NCBI RefSeq assembly: GCF_000735135.1 | Contig: NZ_JPLZ01000006.1 | Location: forward strand, 1,178,001-1,242,000 | Direction: 5' to 3' | Length of the DNA: 64,000 bases | Origin: Chryseobacterium sp. FH1 | GTDB taxonomy: Bacteria > Bacteroidota > Bacteroidia > Flavobacteriales > Weeksellaceae | Shown: one piece after another, positions 18,166 to 26,591 of the stretch | Position numbering within the stretch: position 1 is the first letter of the stretch | Layout: each line of letters begins with the position of its first letter | Position numbers and translations under genes: made by a program | The notes under the pieces: model-generated | Seen by the model: the letters and a program-made list of their open reading frames with translations, nothing else | What the model was told of the DNA's origin: nothing | Databases searched by the model: none

Positions 18166-18188
18166 CATCATTAAAATTATTTAAAAAA

Positions 18189-18755
18189 ATGAAAAAAGTA
18201 TTATTACTTGCAGTACTGGTTAGCGGACTTGCTTTCGGACAAACAAAAAAATTAACAAGCTCAGACGTTCACTGGTGGGGATATAAAATCGCAAAAACAG
18301 AAGCATCTTCTCATGATGGAACTGTAAACGTGAAATCTGGAAACCTTGTTCTTAAAAATGGAGCGGTTGTAGGTGGAGATTTCGTTTTGGATATGACGTC
18401 TATCAATGCAACAGACCTTTCTGGAGAATACCAAGGAAAACTGAATGGTCACTTGAAAAACGGTGATTTCTTCGAAGTTGAAAAATTCCCGACAGCGACT
18501 TACAAAATCACTTCTGTGAAGAAAAACACAAACAAAGATTACAACTTTGTGGTAAACGGAAATTTGACTGTAAAAGGTAAAACGGCACCAGTATCTTTCC
18601 CTGCAAAAATCACTTCTGCGAACGGCGTTGTGACTTTGGAATCTGACAAATTTTCTTTTGACAGACAGAAATTTGATGTTACTTACAAATCTTCTATGCA
18701 AGATGTAATGGTAAAAGATGATGTTGATTTGAAAGTTAAAATCAGCGTAAAATAA
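18189..18755 (+). CDS. YceI family periplasmic protein
   Basis: I chose the ATG at 18189 because it begins a clean signal peptide (MKKVLLLAVLVSGLAFGQ); an upstream ATG at 18147 adds 14 residues without sense. The 188-residue product has the YceI lipocalin-like pattern: SDVHWWGYKIAKTEASSHDG, SGEYQGKLNGHLKNGDFF, FPTATYKITSV, NLTVKGKTAPVSFPA and DRQKFDVTY. YceI proteins bind long isoprenoid or lipid molecules in the periplasm. It is a single gene flanked by a predicted promoter and a strong terminator. Confidence 0.92.
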   Translation: MKKVLLLAVLVSGLAFGQTKKLTSSDVHWWGYKIAKTEASSHDGTVNVKSGNLVLKNGAVVGGDFVLDMTSINATDLSGEYQGKLNGHLKNGDFFEVEKFPTATYKITSVKKNTNKDYNFVVNGNLTVKGKTAPVSFPAKITSANGVVTLESDKFSFDRQKFDVTYKSSMQDVMVKDDVDLKVKISVK

Positions 18756-18780
18756 TATTTCATCAAAATATAAAATTTCA

Positions 18781-18810
18781 AAGAGCAGAATTTTTTCTGC
18801 TCTTTTTTTG
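18781..18810 (+). terminator. Terminator after the YceI gene
   Basis: AAGAGCAGA (18781-18789) pairs with TCTGCTCTT (18796-18804) followed by a T run. Confidence 0.88.
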
Positions 18811-18853
18811 TTTTAAATTTGAATCTCAAACTTCAATCTTCAAATCTCAAATT

Positions 18854-19495
18854 TTGAAATTATATACAATTAGCGGTTTAGGCGCAGACGAAAAAGTTCT
18901 CGAGAAACTCACGTTCAATCCCGAGATAGAAATCGTTCACATTCCTTGGCTGATTCCGGATTTGGATGAGGATTTTCACAACTACGTTTCAAGAATGTCT
19001 GAGTTTATAAACGATTCCGAAGATTTTTATTTGTTGGGATATTCTTTCGGTGGAATCATCGTACAGGAAATTCACAAGTTGAAACCTGCTAAAAAAATCG
19101 TCATTCTGGGAAGCATCCGATGCGATGCAGAAAAGTCTAAACTGATTATCGCAGGACAAAAAACCAACGCCGTCAGATACATACCACTCAGGATTTTTAA
19201 TGATAAAAGTACTTTGTTCTATACTTTTTTCAGAAGGCTTTTCGATCCAAAAAATCCGAAACTCACCCAATATTTCCGAGTAAAAGACCCCTATTACCTC
19301 AAATGGTCTATGGACAAGGTCGCGCATTGGAAATTCGATAAAATCCCCGATGTCATTCAGATTTCCGCAGACAAAGACATTGTTTTTCCAATAAAAAATT
19401 CACAACCGGATTTCGTTATTAAAAATGCAACACATCTTTTCCCCGTAACGAAGGCGAAAGAAGTTTCCGAGATTTTGAAGATGATTTTTGTTTGA
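18854..19495 (+). CDS. Alpha/beta hydrolase
   Basis: The start is a TTG at 18854, giving MKLYTISGLGADEKVLEKL; no ATG or GTG lies nearby in frame and the sequence immediately begins a family-like first strand. The 213-residue protein has the nucleophile elbow GYSFGG with S64, D175 in SADKDIVFP and H194 in NATHLFPV. It is cytoplasmic, with no signal. Substrate is unknown. It is a lone gene between the YceI terminator and a converging small frame and peptidase. Confidence 0.8.
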   Translation: MKLYTISGLGADEKVLEKLTFNPEIEIVHIPWLIPDLDEDFHNYVSRMSEFINDSEDFYLLGYSFGGIIVQEIHKLKPAKKIVILGSIRCDAEKSKLIIAGQKTNAVRYIPLRIFNDKSTLFYTFFRRLFDPKNPKLTQYFRVKDPYYLKWSMDKVAHWKFDKIPDVIQISADKDIVFPIKNSQPDFVIKNATHLFPVTKAKEVSEILKMIFV

Positions 19496-19533
19496 TTTTT
19501 TGCTTAAAAACAATCAAATCTGATAAATAAAAT

Positions 19534-19707
19534 TTAATTTCTTGTGAGGATAATTCCTAAATCATGAGTTATATTTTTCCAAAATTCAGTTGGTGGAATC
19601 GTGATGAACAATAGAATCTCAATCGTCCAAATGATGATTACTAAAAGATAAGGACTTTTCAAAATTAGGCCTCTTGTATTTGATTGTAACCAGCGAGAAA
19701 AATACAA
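19534..19707 (-). CDS. Possible small membrane protein (57 residues), perhaps frameshifted
   Basis: On the minus strand a frame starting at a TTG (19705-19707) reads YFSRWLQSNTRGLILK, a hydrophobic stretch (PYLLVIIIWTIEILLFITI) and PPTEFWKNITHDLGIIL, ending at 19534. The order basic amphipathic part, membrane helix and short tail looks like a real small membrane protein. A different frame begins with ATG at 19732 (MEKKYKFLVVFFS) just after the peptidase stop and would join it by one frameshift. It was too short for ordinary gene callers. Real coding is plausible but unproven. Confidence 0.35.
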   Translation of the reverse strand: MYFSRWLQSNTRGLILKSPYLLVIIIWTIEILLFITIPPTEFWKNITHDLGIILTRN

Positions 19708-19734
19708 CTAAAAATTTGTACTTCTTTTCCATCA

Positions 19735-21888
19735 TTATTTGATCTGAAAATCCGGATGCCCACATTGCCAAAGGATGAAAGCGATTTTCTTAGATTCTTC
19801 TTTGAAATATTCATCTTTTGTACTGCCACCAAAATGTCCTGCATTGTAATTCACATCTAAGAAAACGGGATTTTTGGAGCCATTTTCATTTTGCATTTTC
19901 CCCGCAAATTTTGCCGGATTGTAACTTGCAACTCTTGGGTCATTGAAACCTGTTGTAACCAGAATTGCGGGATAATTTTCACCTTTTTTGATATGGTGGT
20001 ACGCATCCATTTCCAACAAAGATTTGAATTCCGTTTCATCTTTGATTGTTCCAAATTCTGCAATATTTCCAGGACCATTGGGGTCAAATTCAGCACGCAA
20101 GGTGTTCATCATTCCTACTTCTGGGATTGCAACTCTGTACAAATCTGGTCGCTCTGTTATTGCACGCCCGATTAAAATTCCGCCTGCGCTTCCGCCAGTA
20201 ATTGCCAATTTTTTAGCAGAAACATATTTATTCTGAATCAAATATTCTGCACAGGCATTGAAATCTTTCCAGGTATTTGGCTTGTTCGTTTTCTTTCCGC
20301 CCAAATGCCAGTCGTTGCCTTTTTCCCCACCGCCACGTATGTGCGCAACGGCAATCACGGTTCCTTTGGTTAGTAGTGGAATGAATTCCGTACGGAAAGT
20401 AGGCGTGAGCGAAGTGCCATAAGAACCGTAGCCATACATATATCCGATGCTCTTTCCGTCGCGCTGTACCTTGGTTTTGTCATAGATGATGCTCAGCGGA
20501 ACCATCGCGCCGTCGTGTGAACGCACCTCAATTTCTTCCACAACCAGATTTTTGACGAAGGGCATTTTGTAAATGATTTCAAACGGATTTTTGGTCATCT
20601 TTTCTGTTTCCAAATCAAAGGTTGAGAATTGATTGGGAATATTCCAACCGCTGTTCACAAGCAATATTTCATTGTCTTGCGTGGAGATATTTCTTGCCTT
20701 GATATTTCCTTGCAAATTGATTTCTGGTGATGAGATTTTTCCCGTCTTCAAATCATAAAAGGATTGTTTGATGATTAATTCATTTTTACTTTTATTGATG
20801 ATGATAAAATCTTTGGCCGAATATATTTTGGAAATTTTCCATTCCGGATTTCCTTTGAAAACAATTTCTGCGTTCTTCAAGTCCGGGTTTTGCAAATTGG
20901 TTTTGAGAATATTAAAATGAGGATTTCTTTTGGCCGAAAGCAAGTACAAATCGTTTCCGTAAGCAATGATGTTTTGAACTTCGTCAGACGCTGAGGTCAA
21001 AGGTTTCCAATTGATTTTGGTTTGATTCAGTTTAGATTTGGGAGCAAAATAAACGGTAAGATTTTTGTCAACCGTTAATTTTACCAAGAATAGATAAGGA
21101 GAATTTTCAAAAGTCATCAGACTCGGCATTTCCTGCGGTTGCAGACCAAAATCTGGATGCGTCGTTGCGCTGATTACAATTTTGTCCGATGAAACCGGCG
21201 TTCCAACAATGTGAATTTTACAAGGCATGTTTAGCATCGTTTCTGGGTCGTGCACATCGTAATTTTTCAGTTGTGTGTACGTGATTTGGTCGTTGCTTCC
21301 CGAAACGAACGATGGTCCCAGCGCCAACGGAATGATTTCTGGTAAAAATTTTCCTGATTTCACATCATAAATATGCAAATCACTCACTTCATTTCCAGCC
21401 TCACTCAGAGAAAATAGAATGCGCGAACCATCATTGCTCACAAAGGTTTCAAAGTCAAATGTCTTGCCTGCCACGTGGGTTTGCGGGTCAAATATCAAGG
21501 TTTCTTTTCCTGTTTTGATGTCTTTAGAATAAAACTTATTCACCTGCTCGCCGGGAAGACTTTTATCATAAAAATACATTCCGCCCGCTTTGGCAACAGG
21601 ATTGTAGCGCACAGAGCGCATCGCATCTAGGTCTCGGAATTCTTGGATTAATTTTTCCTGCCCTGGGATTTTTGCCAATTGAGAATTGGTATATTCCGAT
21701 TGCGCTTTGAACCAATTGATGACTTCAGGATTTTTGATGTCCTCAATCCATCGGTACGGGTCATTGATTTTCATTCCCCAATGTGTTTCTACGACATCCA
21801 CCGTTTTTGATTTGGGATATTGATATTGAGCTTTTAAGGTGCTTGTTGCTAATATGATAGCAGAGAAAGCAAGAATTTGAATTTTCAT
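19735..21888 (-). CDS. Prolyl oligopeptidase family serine peptidase (S9A)
   Basis: I chose the ATG at 21888, which starts a signal peptide (MKIQILAFSAIILATSTLKA); the frame extends upstream to 21954 without a useful start. The 717-residue protein has an N-terminal seven-bladed propeller region beginning VVETHWGMKINDPYRWIED and a C-terminal hydrolase domain. The triad is S567 in TGGSAGG, D650 in TGFNDPR and H685 in NAGHFGG. It cleaves after proline in short peptides, here in the periplasm. It is transcribed alone, divergently from sdaA. Confidence 0.93.
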   Translation of the reverse strand: MKIQILAFSAIILATSTLKAQYQYPKSKTVDVVETHWGMKINDPYRWIEDIKNPEVINWFKAQSEYTNSQLAKIPGQEKLIQEFRDLDAMRSVRYNPVAKAGGMYFYDKSLPGEQVNKFYSKDIKTGKETLIFDPQTHVAGKTFDFETFVSNDGSRILFSLSEAGNEVSDLHIYDVKSGKFLPEIIPLALGPSFVSGSNDQITYTQLKNYDVHDPETMLNMPCKIHIVGTPVSSDKIVISATTHPDFGLQPQEMPSLMTFENSPYLFLVKLTVDKNLTVYFAPKSKLNQTKINWKPLTSASDEVQNIIAYGNDLYLLSAKRNPHFNILKTNLQNPDLKNAEIVFKGNPEWKISKIYSAKDFIIINKSKNELIIKQSFYDLKTGKISSPEINLQGNIKARNISTQDNEILLVNSGWNIPNQFSTFDLETEKMTKNPFEIIYKMPFVKNLVVEEIEVRSHDGAMVPLSIIYDKTKVQRDGKSIGYMYGYGSYGTSLTPTFRTEFIPLLTKGTVIAVAHIRGGGEKGNDWHLGGKKTNKPNTWKDFNACAEYLIQNKYVSAKKLAITGGSAGGILIGRAITERPDLYRVAIPEVGMMNTLRAEFDPNGPGNIAEFGTIKDETEFKSLLEMDAYHHIKKGENYPAILVTTGFNDPRVASYNPAKFAGKMQNENGSKNPVFLDVNYNAGHFGGSTKDEYFKEESKKIAFILWQCGHPDFQIK

Positions 21889-22100
21889 CGGTTTAGTTTT
21901 ATGGTTATTTTTTGAAAAAATTTTTCCCACTTTTTGCATTCGATTATACATCATCTTCTATTTCTAATTTTTTTTCATTAATGATAATTGATTTTTGAAT
22001 CAATAAAACTTAGAATTAAAGGCGAAAAATATAATTTACTCAAGTGAAGTTGTTGAAAAATAAACGCTTATCTAAGTTAAATAAAATATTGATGCGATAA

Positions 22101-22124
22101 AATGAAAATTAAATTATTTTCATT
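22101..22124. promoter_or_regulatory. Perfect inverted repeat in the divergent spacer upstream of sdaA
   Basis: AATGAAAAT (22101-22109) and ATTTTCATT (22116-22124) form a perfect 9-base inverted repeat with a 6-base gap, the shape of a dimeric regulator's site. It lies in the 396-base spacer between the divergent peptidase and serine dehydratase genes. The rest of that spacer is very AT-rich and shows no gene. The regulator is unknown and, given the AT content, chance is possible. Confidence 0.35.
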
Positions 22125-22284
22125 AAAGTGAACAAAAGTGTATTTTATATTAATTATAATGGTGTATTTATTGATTAATATTCAAAATTTAATTTTTAAT
22201 TTATGCTTGATTCAGAGCTATTTTTTACGACGAATTGCATAGACTTCAAAAATCAATTACTTTTACCGCAATCAATTTGTCTTA

Positions 22285-23703
22285 ATGGAATCTATCAGTG
22301 TTTTTGATATTATAAAAATCGGAATCGGACCGTCATCTTCCCACACAATGGGACCTTGGAACGCATCCAAGATGTTTTTGGATTTGGTCAAGCGCAATCA
22401 TTCTTTGCAGGAAGTGAAAGAAGTTTTTGTGGAATTCTTCGGCTCATTGGCAAAAACTGGCTTTGGTCACGGAACCGATATTGCAGGAATGCTCGGCCTC
22501 AGCGGAGAAAATTTCCGAACCATCGACACCAATAAGATTGATGAGAAAATTGATAAAATAAAATCAGAACAAAAAATCCATCTTGGCGGAGAGATTTGGT
22601 TGCCATTTATTTATGGTCATCATTTAATCCTTAACAAAGAAAAATCCCTTGATTTTCATCCAAACGGAATGATTTTCAAAGTGGTTTTCGAGAATGGCGA
22701 AGAGCTCAGTCAGGATTATTATTCCGTCGGAGGCGGATTTGTTGCCACCACAGAAGATAATTCGATGGAAGACCGTTGTGTCCGCACGCTTTATCCTTGT
22801 CATCACGGTAGCGACATTCTGAAATACATCGATAAATTGAAGCTTGATAAAATCTCGGACTTGGTTTTTCAAAACGAAGAATCCTGGAGAACGCACGAAG
22901 AAACGCGTCAGAAAGCATTAGAAATCTGGGAAAATATCAAAGATTGCGTTTACAAAAGCATCAACAAAAAAGGAATTTTACCAGGCGGTTTAAATGTTAC
23001 CAGAAGAGCTTCTGAAATGAATGAAAAACTCCTAGGAACTCAGATTTACAAAAACAAAAACGAATGGTTCGAAATGGTTAGACACCAAGAAAAAACATTC
23101 AGTTCCGTCACAAAATGGGTTTCTTGTTTTGCACTCGCTGTCAATGAGGAAAATGCCTCTTTCGGAAGAATTATCACAGCACCTACAAACGGCGCAAGCG
23201 GTGTGATTCCTGCTGTTTTGATGTACGCCCAGACTTTTACGGAATTCAATTCTGAGGAAGACATTATTAGATTTCTTTTAGTTGCAGGAGAAATAGGAAC
23301 TTTATTCAAAAAAAATGCAACTATTTCTGCGGCAATGGGTGGTTGTCAGGCGGAAGTTGGTGTTTCTTCAGCAATGGCGGCAGCTGGACTTACTGAGATT
23401 TCCGGGGGAACGCCAGCCCAAGTTTTGATGGCTGCGGAAATCGCAATGGAACATCATCTAGGACTGACTTGCGACCCAATTGGCGGACTTGTTCAAATTC
23501 CTTGTATAGAAAGAAATTCTATGGGTGCGATGAAGGCAATAACCGCAGCATCTTTGGCATTGGATGGTGATCCTTCGAAAGCGAAAGTCTCTTTGGACAG
23601 TGTTATCAAGTCAATGTGGGAAACGGCGTTGGACATGAATTCTAAATATAAAGAAACTTCCGAAGGCGGTTTAGCTGTTGCGGTGAATGTCGCGGAGTGC
23701 TAG
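22285..23703 (+). CDS. sdaA: L-serine ammonia-lyase (iron-sulfur type)
   Basis: The 472-residue single-chain enzyme has both the beta and alpha parts fused. It opens with SVFDIIKIGIGPSSSHTMGP, the substrate-binding signature. Cluster ligands are visible as C354 (MGGCQAEVG), C396 (LTCDPIGG) and C407 (IPCIERNSMG). The very last residue is C472 (VAVNVAEC), which by comparison with the Legionella enzyme folds back into the active site as the fourth cluster ligand. It converts L-serine to pyruvate and ammonia. It is a single gene followed by a large inverted repeat. Confidence 0.95.
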   Translation: MESISVFDIIKIGIGPSSSHTMGPWNASKMFLDLVKRNHSLQEVKEVFVEFFGSLAKTGFGHGTDIAGMLGLSGENFRTIDTNKIDEKIDKIKSEQKIHLGGEIWLPFIYGHHLILNKEKSLDFHPNGMIFKVVFENGEELSQDYYSVGGGFVATTEDNSMEDRCVRTLYPCHHGSDILKYIDKLKLDKISDLVFQNEESWRTHEETRQKALEIWENIKDCVYKSINKKGILPGGLNVTRRASEMNEKLLGTQIYKNKNEWFEMVRHQEKTFSSVTKWVSCFALAVNEENASFGRIITAPTNGASGVIPAVLMYAQTFTEFNSEEDIIRFLLVAGEIGTLFKKNATISAAMGGCQAEVGVSSAMAAAGLTEISGGTPAQVLMAAEIAMEHHLGLTCDPIGGLVQIPCIERNSMGAMKAITAASLALDGDPSKAKVSLDSVIKSMWETALDMNSKYKETSEGGLAVAVNVAEC

Positions 23704-23728
23704 TTTTTGGAAATTTTTCAAAGTTTTT

Positions 23729-23878
23729 CAGTCTGAGGTTCTCGAAGACATACAAAAATCTAAGCGAAGCTTTTCCAATTTAATGATCATTACTTATGAA
23801 AAGATATTAATTGCTTTATTTTATATTGAAAAATCCCTTGGATTTTGAATTTTTATGATCTTCGAGAGCCTCAGACTG
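23729..23878. repeat. Long inverted repeat, CAGTCTGAGG arms
   Basis: The arm at 23729-23748 begins CAGTCTGAGGTTCTCGAAGA and matches the reverse complement of 23859-23878 at 19 of 20 positions, with about 110 bases between. It fills most of the spacer between sdaA and the DEAD-box gene. A related single arm lies near 46611-46630. Confidence 0.75.
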
Positions 23879-24002
23879 ACAGTCGGTTTAAAATATTTTT
23901 TATCAGTAAAAATTTAGGTTTCAGATCTTAATTATTCTAACTTATAATTTACCATCCCAATATTAATTTTCCGTAATAAAGAATCGTTAAAAAAGAAGTC
24001 AT

Positions 24003-24033
24003 TTTGTTATCAAAAATAAAAAGTGTATCTTTG
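24003..24033 (+). promoter_or_regulatory. Promoter of the DEAD-box helicase gene
   Basis: TTTG (24003-24006), then 19 bases, then TATCTTTG (24026-24033) is an exact match to the Bacteroidota -33/-7 promoter. The start codon lies 26 bases further on. Confidence 0.8.
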
Positions 24034-24059
24034 CACCAATTATTAGACGATCTTTTTAA

Positions 24060-25778
24060 ATGAATTTATTTACGGAATCCAATCTTAGCGCTGAAGTTCT
24101 TCAGGCGATTGGCGACCTCGGCTTCGTAGAGCCGACAGAAATCCAAAAACAGACTATTCCTTTTATCTCTACAGATACTCGCGATCTTATCGCACTTGCG
24201 GCAACGGGAACAGGCAAAACAGCAGCGTTTTCGCTTCCGATTTTGGATATGATAGACGACAATAGTCGTAAAATCCAATTATTGGTGCTTTGCCCTACTA
24301 GAGAACTTTGCCTCCAGATTACCAAAGACATCAAGAATTATACTAAATACCTTAGAAACATCAAGACTACTGCAGTCTATGGTGGTAGCAGTATTATGGA
24401 TCAGATCAAATCTCTTAGAGACAAGCCACAGATCATCGTGGGAACTCCAGGACGTGTGATCGACATGATCAACAGAAAAGCATTGGACTTTTCTGAAGCG
24501 CAATGGGTAGTTTTAGACGAAGCTGACGAAATGCTTTCTATGGGTTTCAAAGACGATTTGGAAACTATATTGAAAGAAACGCCAGATACAAAACAAACTT
24601 TCCTTTTCTCTGCTACAATGAGTAAGGAAGTGGAACGTATTTCTAAAAATTATTTGACAAATCCTCATAGAATTACTATCGGATCTGTCAATGAAGTGAA
24701 GAAAAATATTACACACGAATTTTATGTAGTTGGTTACAGACAGAAGAAAGAAGCTCTTAAGAGGCTGATTGATGCTAATCCAAACCAATACTCCATTATT
24801 TTCTGTAGAACAAGAATGGAAACTCAGGAGGTTGCAGACTTCTTGATGCAGAATGGTTATGCGGCAGATGCACTTCACGGTGATCTTTCTCAAGCTCAAA
24901 GAGATACAGTGATGAAGAAATTCAGACTGAAAAACATCGATATTTTGGTAGCAACAGACGTTGCAGCTAGAGGATTGGATGTGGATTCTTTGACTCACGT
25001 GATCCATTTCTCTTTACCAGATGATCCAGAAGTTTTCGTTCACAGAAGTGGAAGAACAGGACGTGCTGGTAAAAACGGAATCTCGATGACGTTGGCAAAA
25101 CCAGAGGAAAGCAGAAAAATGAAGCAGATCAAGGCTGAAACCAAGATCGAAATCGTTGAGAAAAAAATTCCTACCGGAAAAGAAATTATCAAAGCTCAAG
25201 TTGGCGGTGTTTTCGAAAAGTTATTAACAGAACACGTAGACGTTATTGATTTTGACGAGAGTTTGATCCCAGATCTTTCAGCTTTCACAAAAGAGCAGTT
25301 GGTAAGTCAACTATTGCAATTCCAATTGAAGGAAATGGCGACTTACTATCAGAATAGTAATGATCTTGCAGACCAGAAATTTGGTAGTAGCAGAGACGAC
25401 AAGCCAGGAAGAAGAGATAGAGATGGCAGAGATAGAGGTTCCAGAGATAGAGGTTCTTTCCGAGATAGAGATGGCAGAGGAGATCGTGGTGGATCTAGAG
25501 ATGGCGGTAGAGACCGCAAGCCTAGACGCAACAACGAAGATATGGTAAGATTCTTCTTCAACCTTGGAAAAAGAGACCAATTGAAGAAAGTTGATATGCT
25601 TGAGATCATCAACAAAGCGACTTCTAAATCTAAGAAAAGAGCTGACATCGGTGAGATCGAGATCTTGGACAAATTCAGTTTCTTCGAAATTGAAAAGTCA
25701 TACAAGAATGAAGTTATGGATGGATTAACTAGTATGAAGTTTCGGGGAAAAGAAATGAGAGCAGAAGTTGCTCAATAA
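24060..25778 (+). CDS. deaD: DEAD-box RNA helicase, DeaD/CsdA-like
   Basis: The 572-residue protein has the full DEAD-box set: the ATP-binding TGTGKT around residues 49-54, PTRELC near 79, DEAD at 153-156, SAT at 184-186, and HRSGRTGRAG in the second RecA-like domain. After the core come a linker, an Arg/Asp/Gly-rich tract from about residue 445 to 485 (repeats of RDRG and RDGG), and a C-terminal DbpA-like RNA-binding domain (MVRFFFNLGKRDQLKK onward). This layout fits DeaD/CsdA, which unwinds RNA in ribosome assembly and the cold response. It has its own strong promoter and terminator. Confidence 0.92.
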   Translation: MNLFTESNLSAEVLQAIGDLGFVEPTEIQKQTIPFISTDTRDLIALAATGTGKTAAFSLPILDMIDDNSRKIQLLVLCPTRELCLQITKDIKNYTKYLRNIKTTAVYGGSSIMDQIKSLRDKPQIIVGTPGRVIDMINRKALDFSEAQWVVLDEADEMLSMGFKDDLETILKETPDTKQTFLFSATMSKEVERISKNYLTNPHRITIGSVNEVKKNITHEFYVVGYRQKKEALKRLIDANPNQYSIIFCRTRMETQEVADFLMQNGYAADALHGDLSQAQRDTVMKKFRLKNIDILVATDVAARGLDVDSLTHVIHFSLPDDPEVFVHRSGRTGRAGKNGISMTLAKPEESRKMKQIKAETKIEIVEKKIPTGKEIIKAQVGGVFEKLLTEHVDVIDFDESLIPDLSAFTKEQLVSQLLQFQLKEMATYYQNSNDLADQKFGSSRDDKPGRRDRDGRDRGSRDRGSFRDRDGRGDRGGSRDGGRDRKPRRNNEDMVRFFFNLGKRDQLKKVDMLEIINKATSKSKKRADIGEIEILDKFSFFEIEKSYKNEVMDGLTSMKFRGKEMRAEVAQ

Positions 25779-25816
25779 TCAAAAAAGCCGAAAATTTATA
25801 AAAAATATAATACGTA

Positions 25817-25844
25817 AAAACCTGCTAATCAGCAGGTTTTTGTG
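25817..25844 (+). terminator. Terminator after deaD
   Basis: AAAACCTGCT (25817-25826) pairs with AGCAGGTTTT (25831-25840), then T-rich sequence. Confidence 0.88.
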
Positions 25845-25929
25845 TTATTTAATCTTAATAATTAATTAACATAAAAATTTCCATTGCCTTTTGTTTTTTA
25901 GTCATATTTGCACAAATTAAACAAAAATA

Positions 25930-26568
25930 ATGGGAATAGGTAATCTTTTCAGAGCGTTCCAGCCTAAGGATAAAATCTTTTTTGAACTGTTTCTTCGTGT
26001 AGCAGATAACTTGGTGGAGATGTCAAAAACATTTCACGATGGTTTGCTGGATTTTGATATCAATGATGAAACGTTATTGAATCAAATGAGTGATTACGAA
26101 CATAAATTGGATGATTTGACTCACGAGATTTATGTACAACTAGGCGAGAACTTCATTACACCATTTGACAGAGAGGACATCAACTACCTGGCTTCTGGAT
26201 TAGATGATATTGCTGATTATATCTACGCTTCTGCAAAATATATTTATTTGTATAAAAGTCCAGAGAACAAAGTCTATTCTGAGTTTTCTCTTTTGATTTA
26301 CAAATGTTGTATCGAGATCAAGAAAGCATTGGAGAACTTGAAAGATTTCAAAAATCCAAACGAGGTGAGAGAATCTTGTATCAAGATCAATTCTTACGAG
26401 AATATTGCCGATGATGTTTTGAGTCAAGCAATTGTGAAGTTGTTCGAAACTAATGATGCCCTTTTGATCATCAAACAAAAATCGATTCTGGACTATCTTG
26501 AGATCGTGACGGACAAAGCAGAGGATGTTGCCAACACAATGGAGAGCATAGTTATCAAATACGCATAA
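25930..26568 (+). CDS. DUF47 (PhoU-like) phosphate-transport accessory protein
   Basis: The 212-residue, all-helical protein is of the DUF47/YkaA type (DKIFFELFLRVADNLVEMS, then LDDLTHEIYVQLGENFITPF and DREDINYLASGLDDIADY). The DxxT/H and GLDDIADY motifs are characteristic and probably bind metal, as in PhoU. It is 23 bases ahead of a PiT transporter gene; this pair is common, and the DUF47 protein is thought to regulate or couple the transporter. It is cytoplasmic. Confidence 0.9.
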   Translation: MGIGNLFRAFQPKDKIFFELFLRVADNLVEMSKTFHDGLLDFDINDETLLNQMSDYEHKLDDLTHEIYVQLGENFITPFDREDINYLASGLDDIADYIYASAKYIYLYKSPENKVYSEFSLLIYKCCIEIKKALENLKDFKNPNEVRESCIKINSYENIADDVLSQAIVKLFETNDALLIIKQKSILDYLEIVTDKAEDVANTMESIVIKYA

Positions 26569-26591
26569 AAGCAGTATCTAAAAATAAACGA

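Noticed and set aside
24513-25007. 164-residue minus-strand frame with many cysteines and histidines
   Set aside because: It is antisense to the conserved helicase core; the Cys/His pattern comes from reversed helicase codons.
25395-25515. Short repeated units resembling a repeat array
   Set aside because: The repeats encode RDRG/RDGG units within an intact coding frame; there are no spacers of constant length, so it is not a CRISPR array.
25311-25705. Minus-strand frames with serine-rich repeats inside deaD
   Set aside because: They are the complement of the Arg/Asp/Gly-rich tract of the helicase and have no independent signal.
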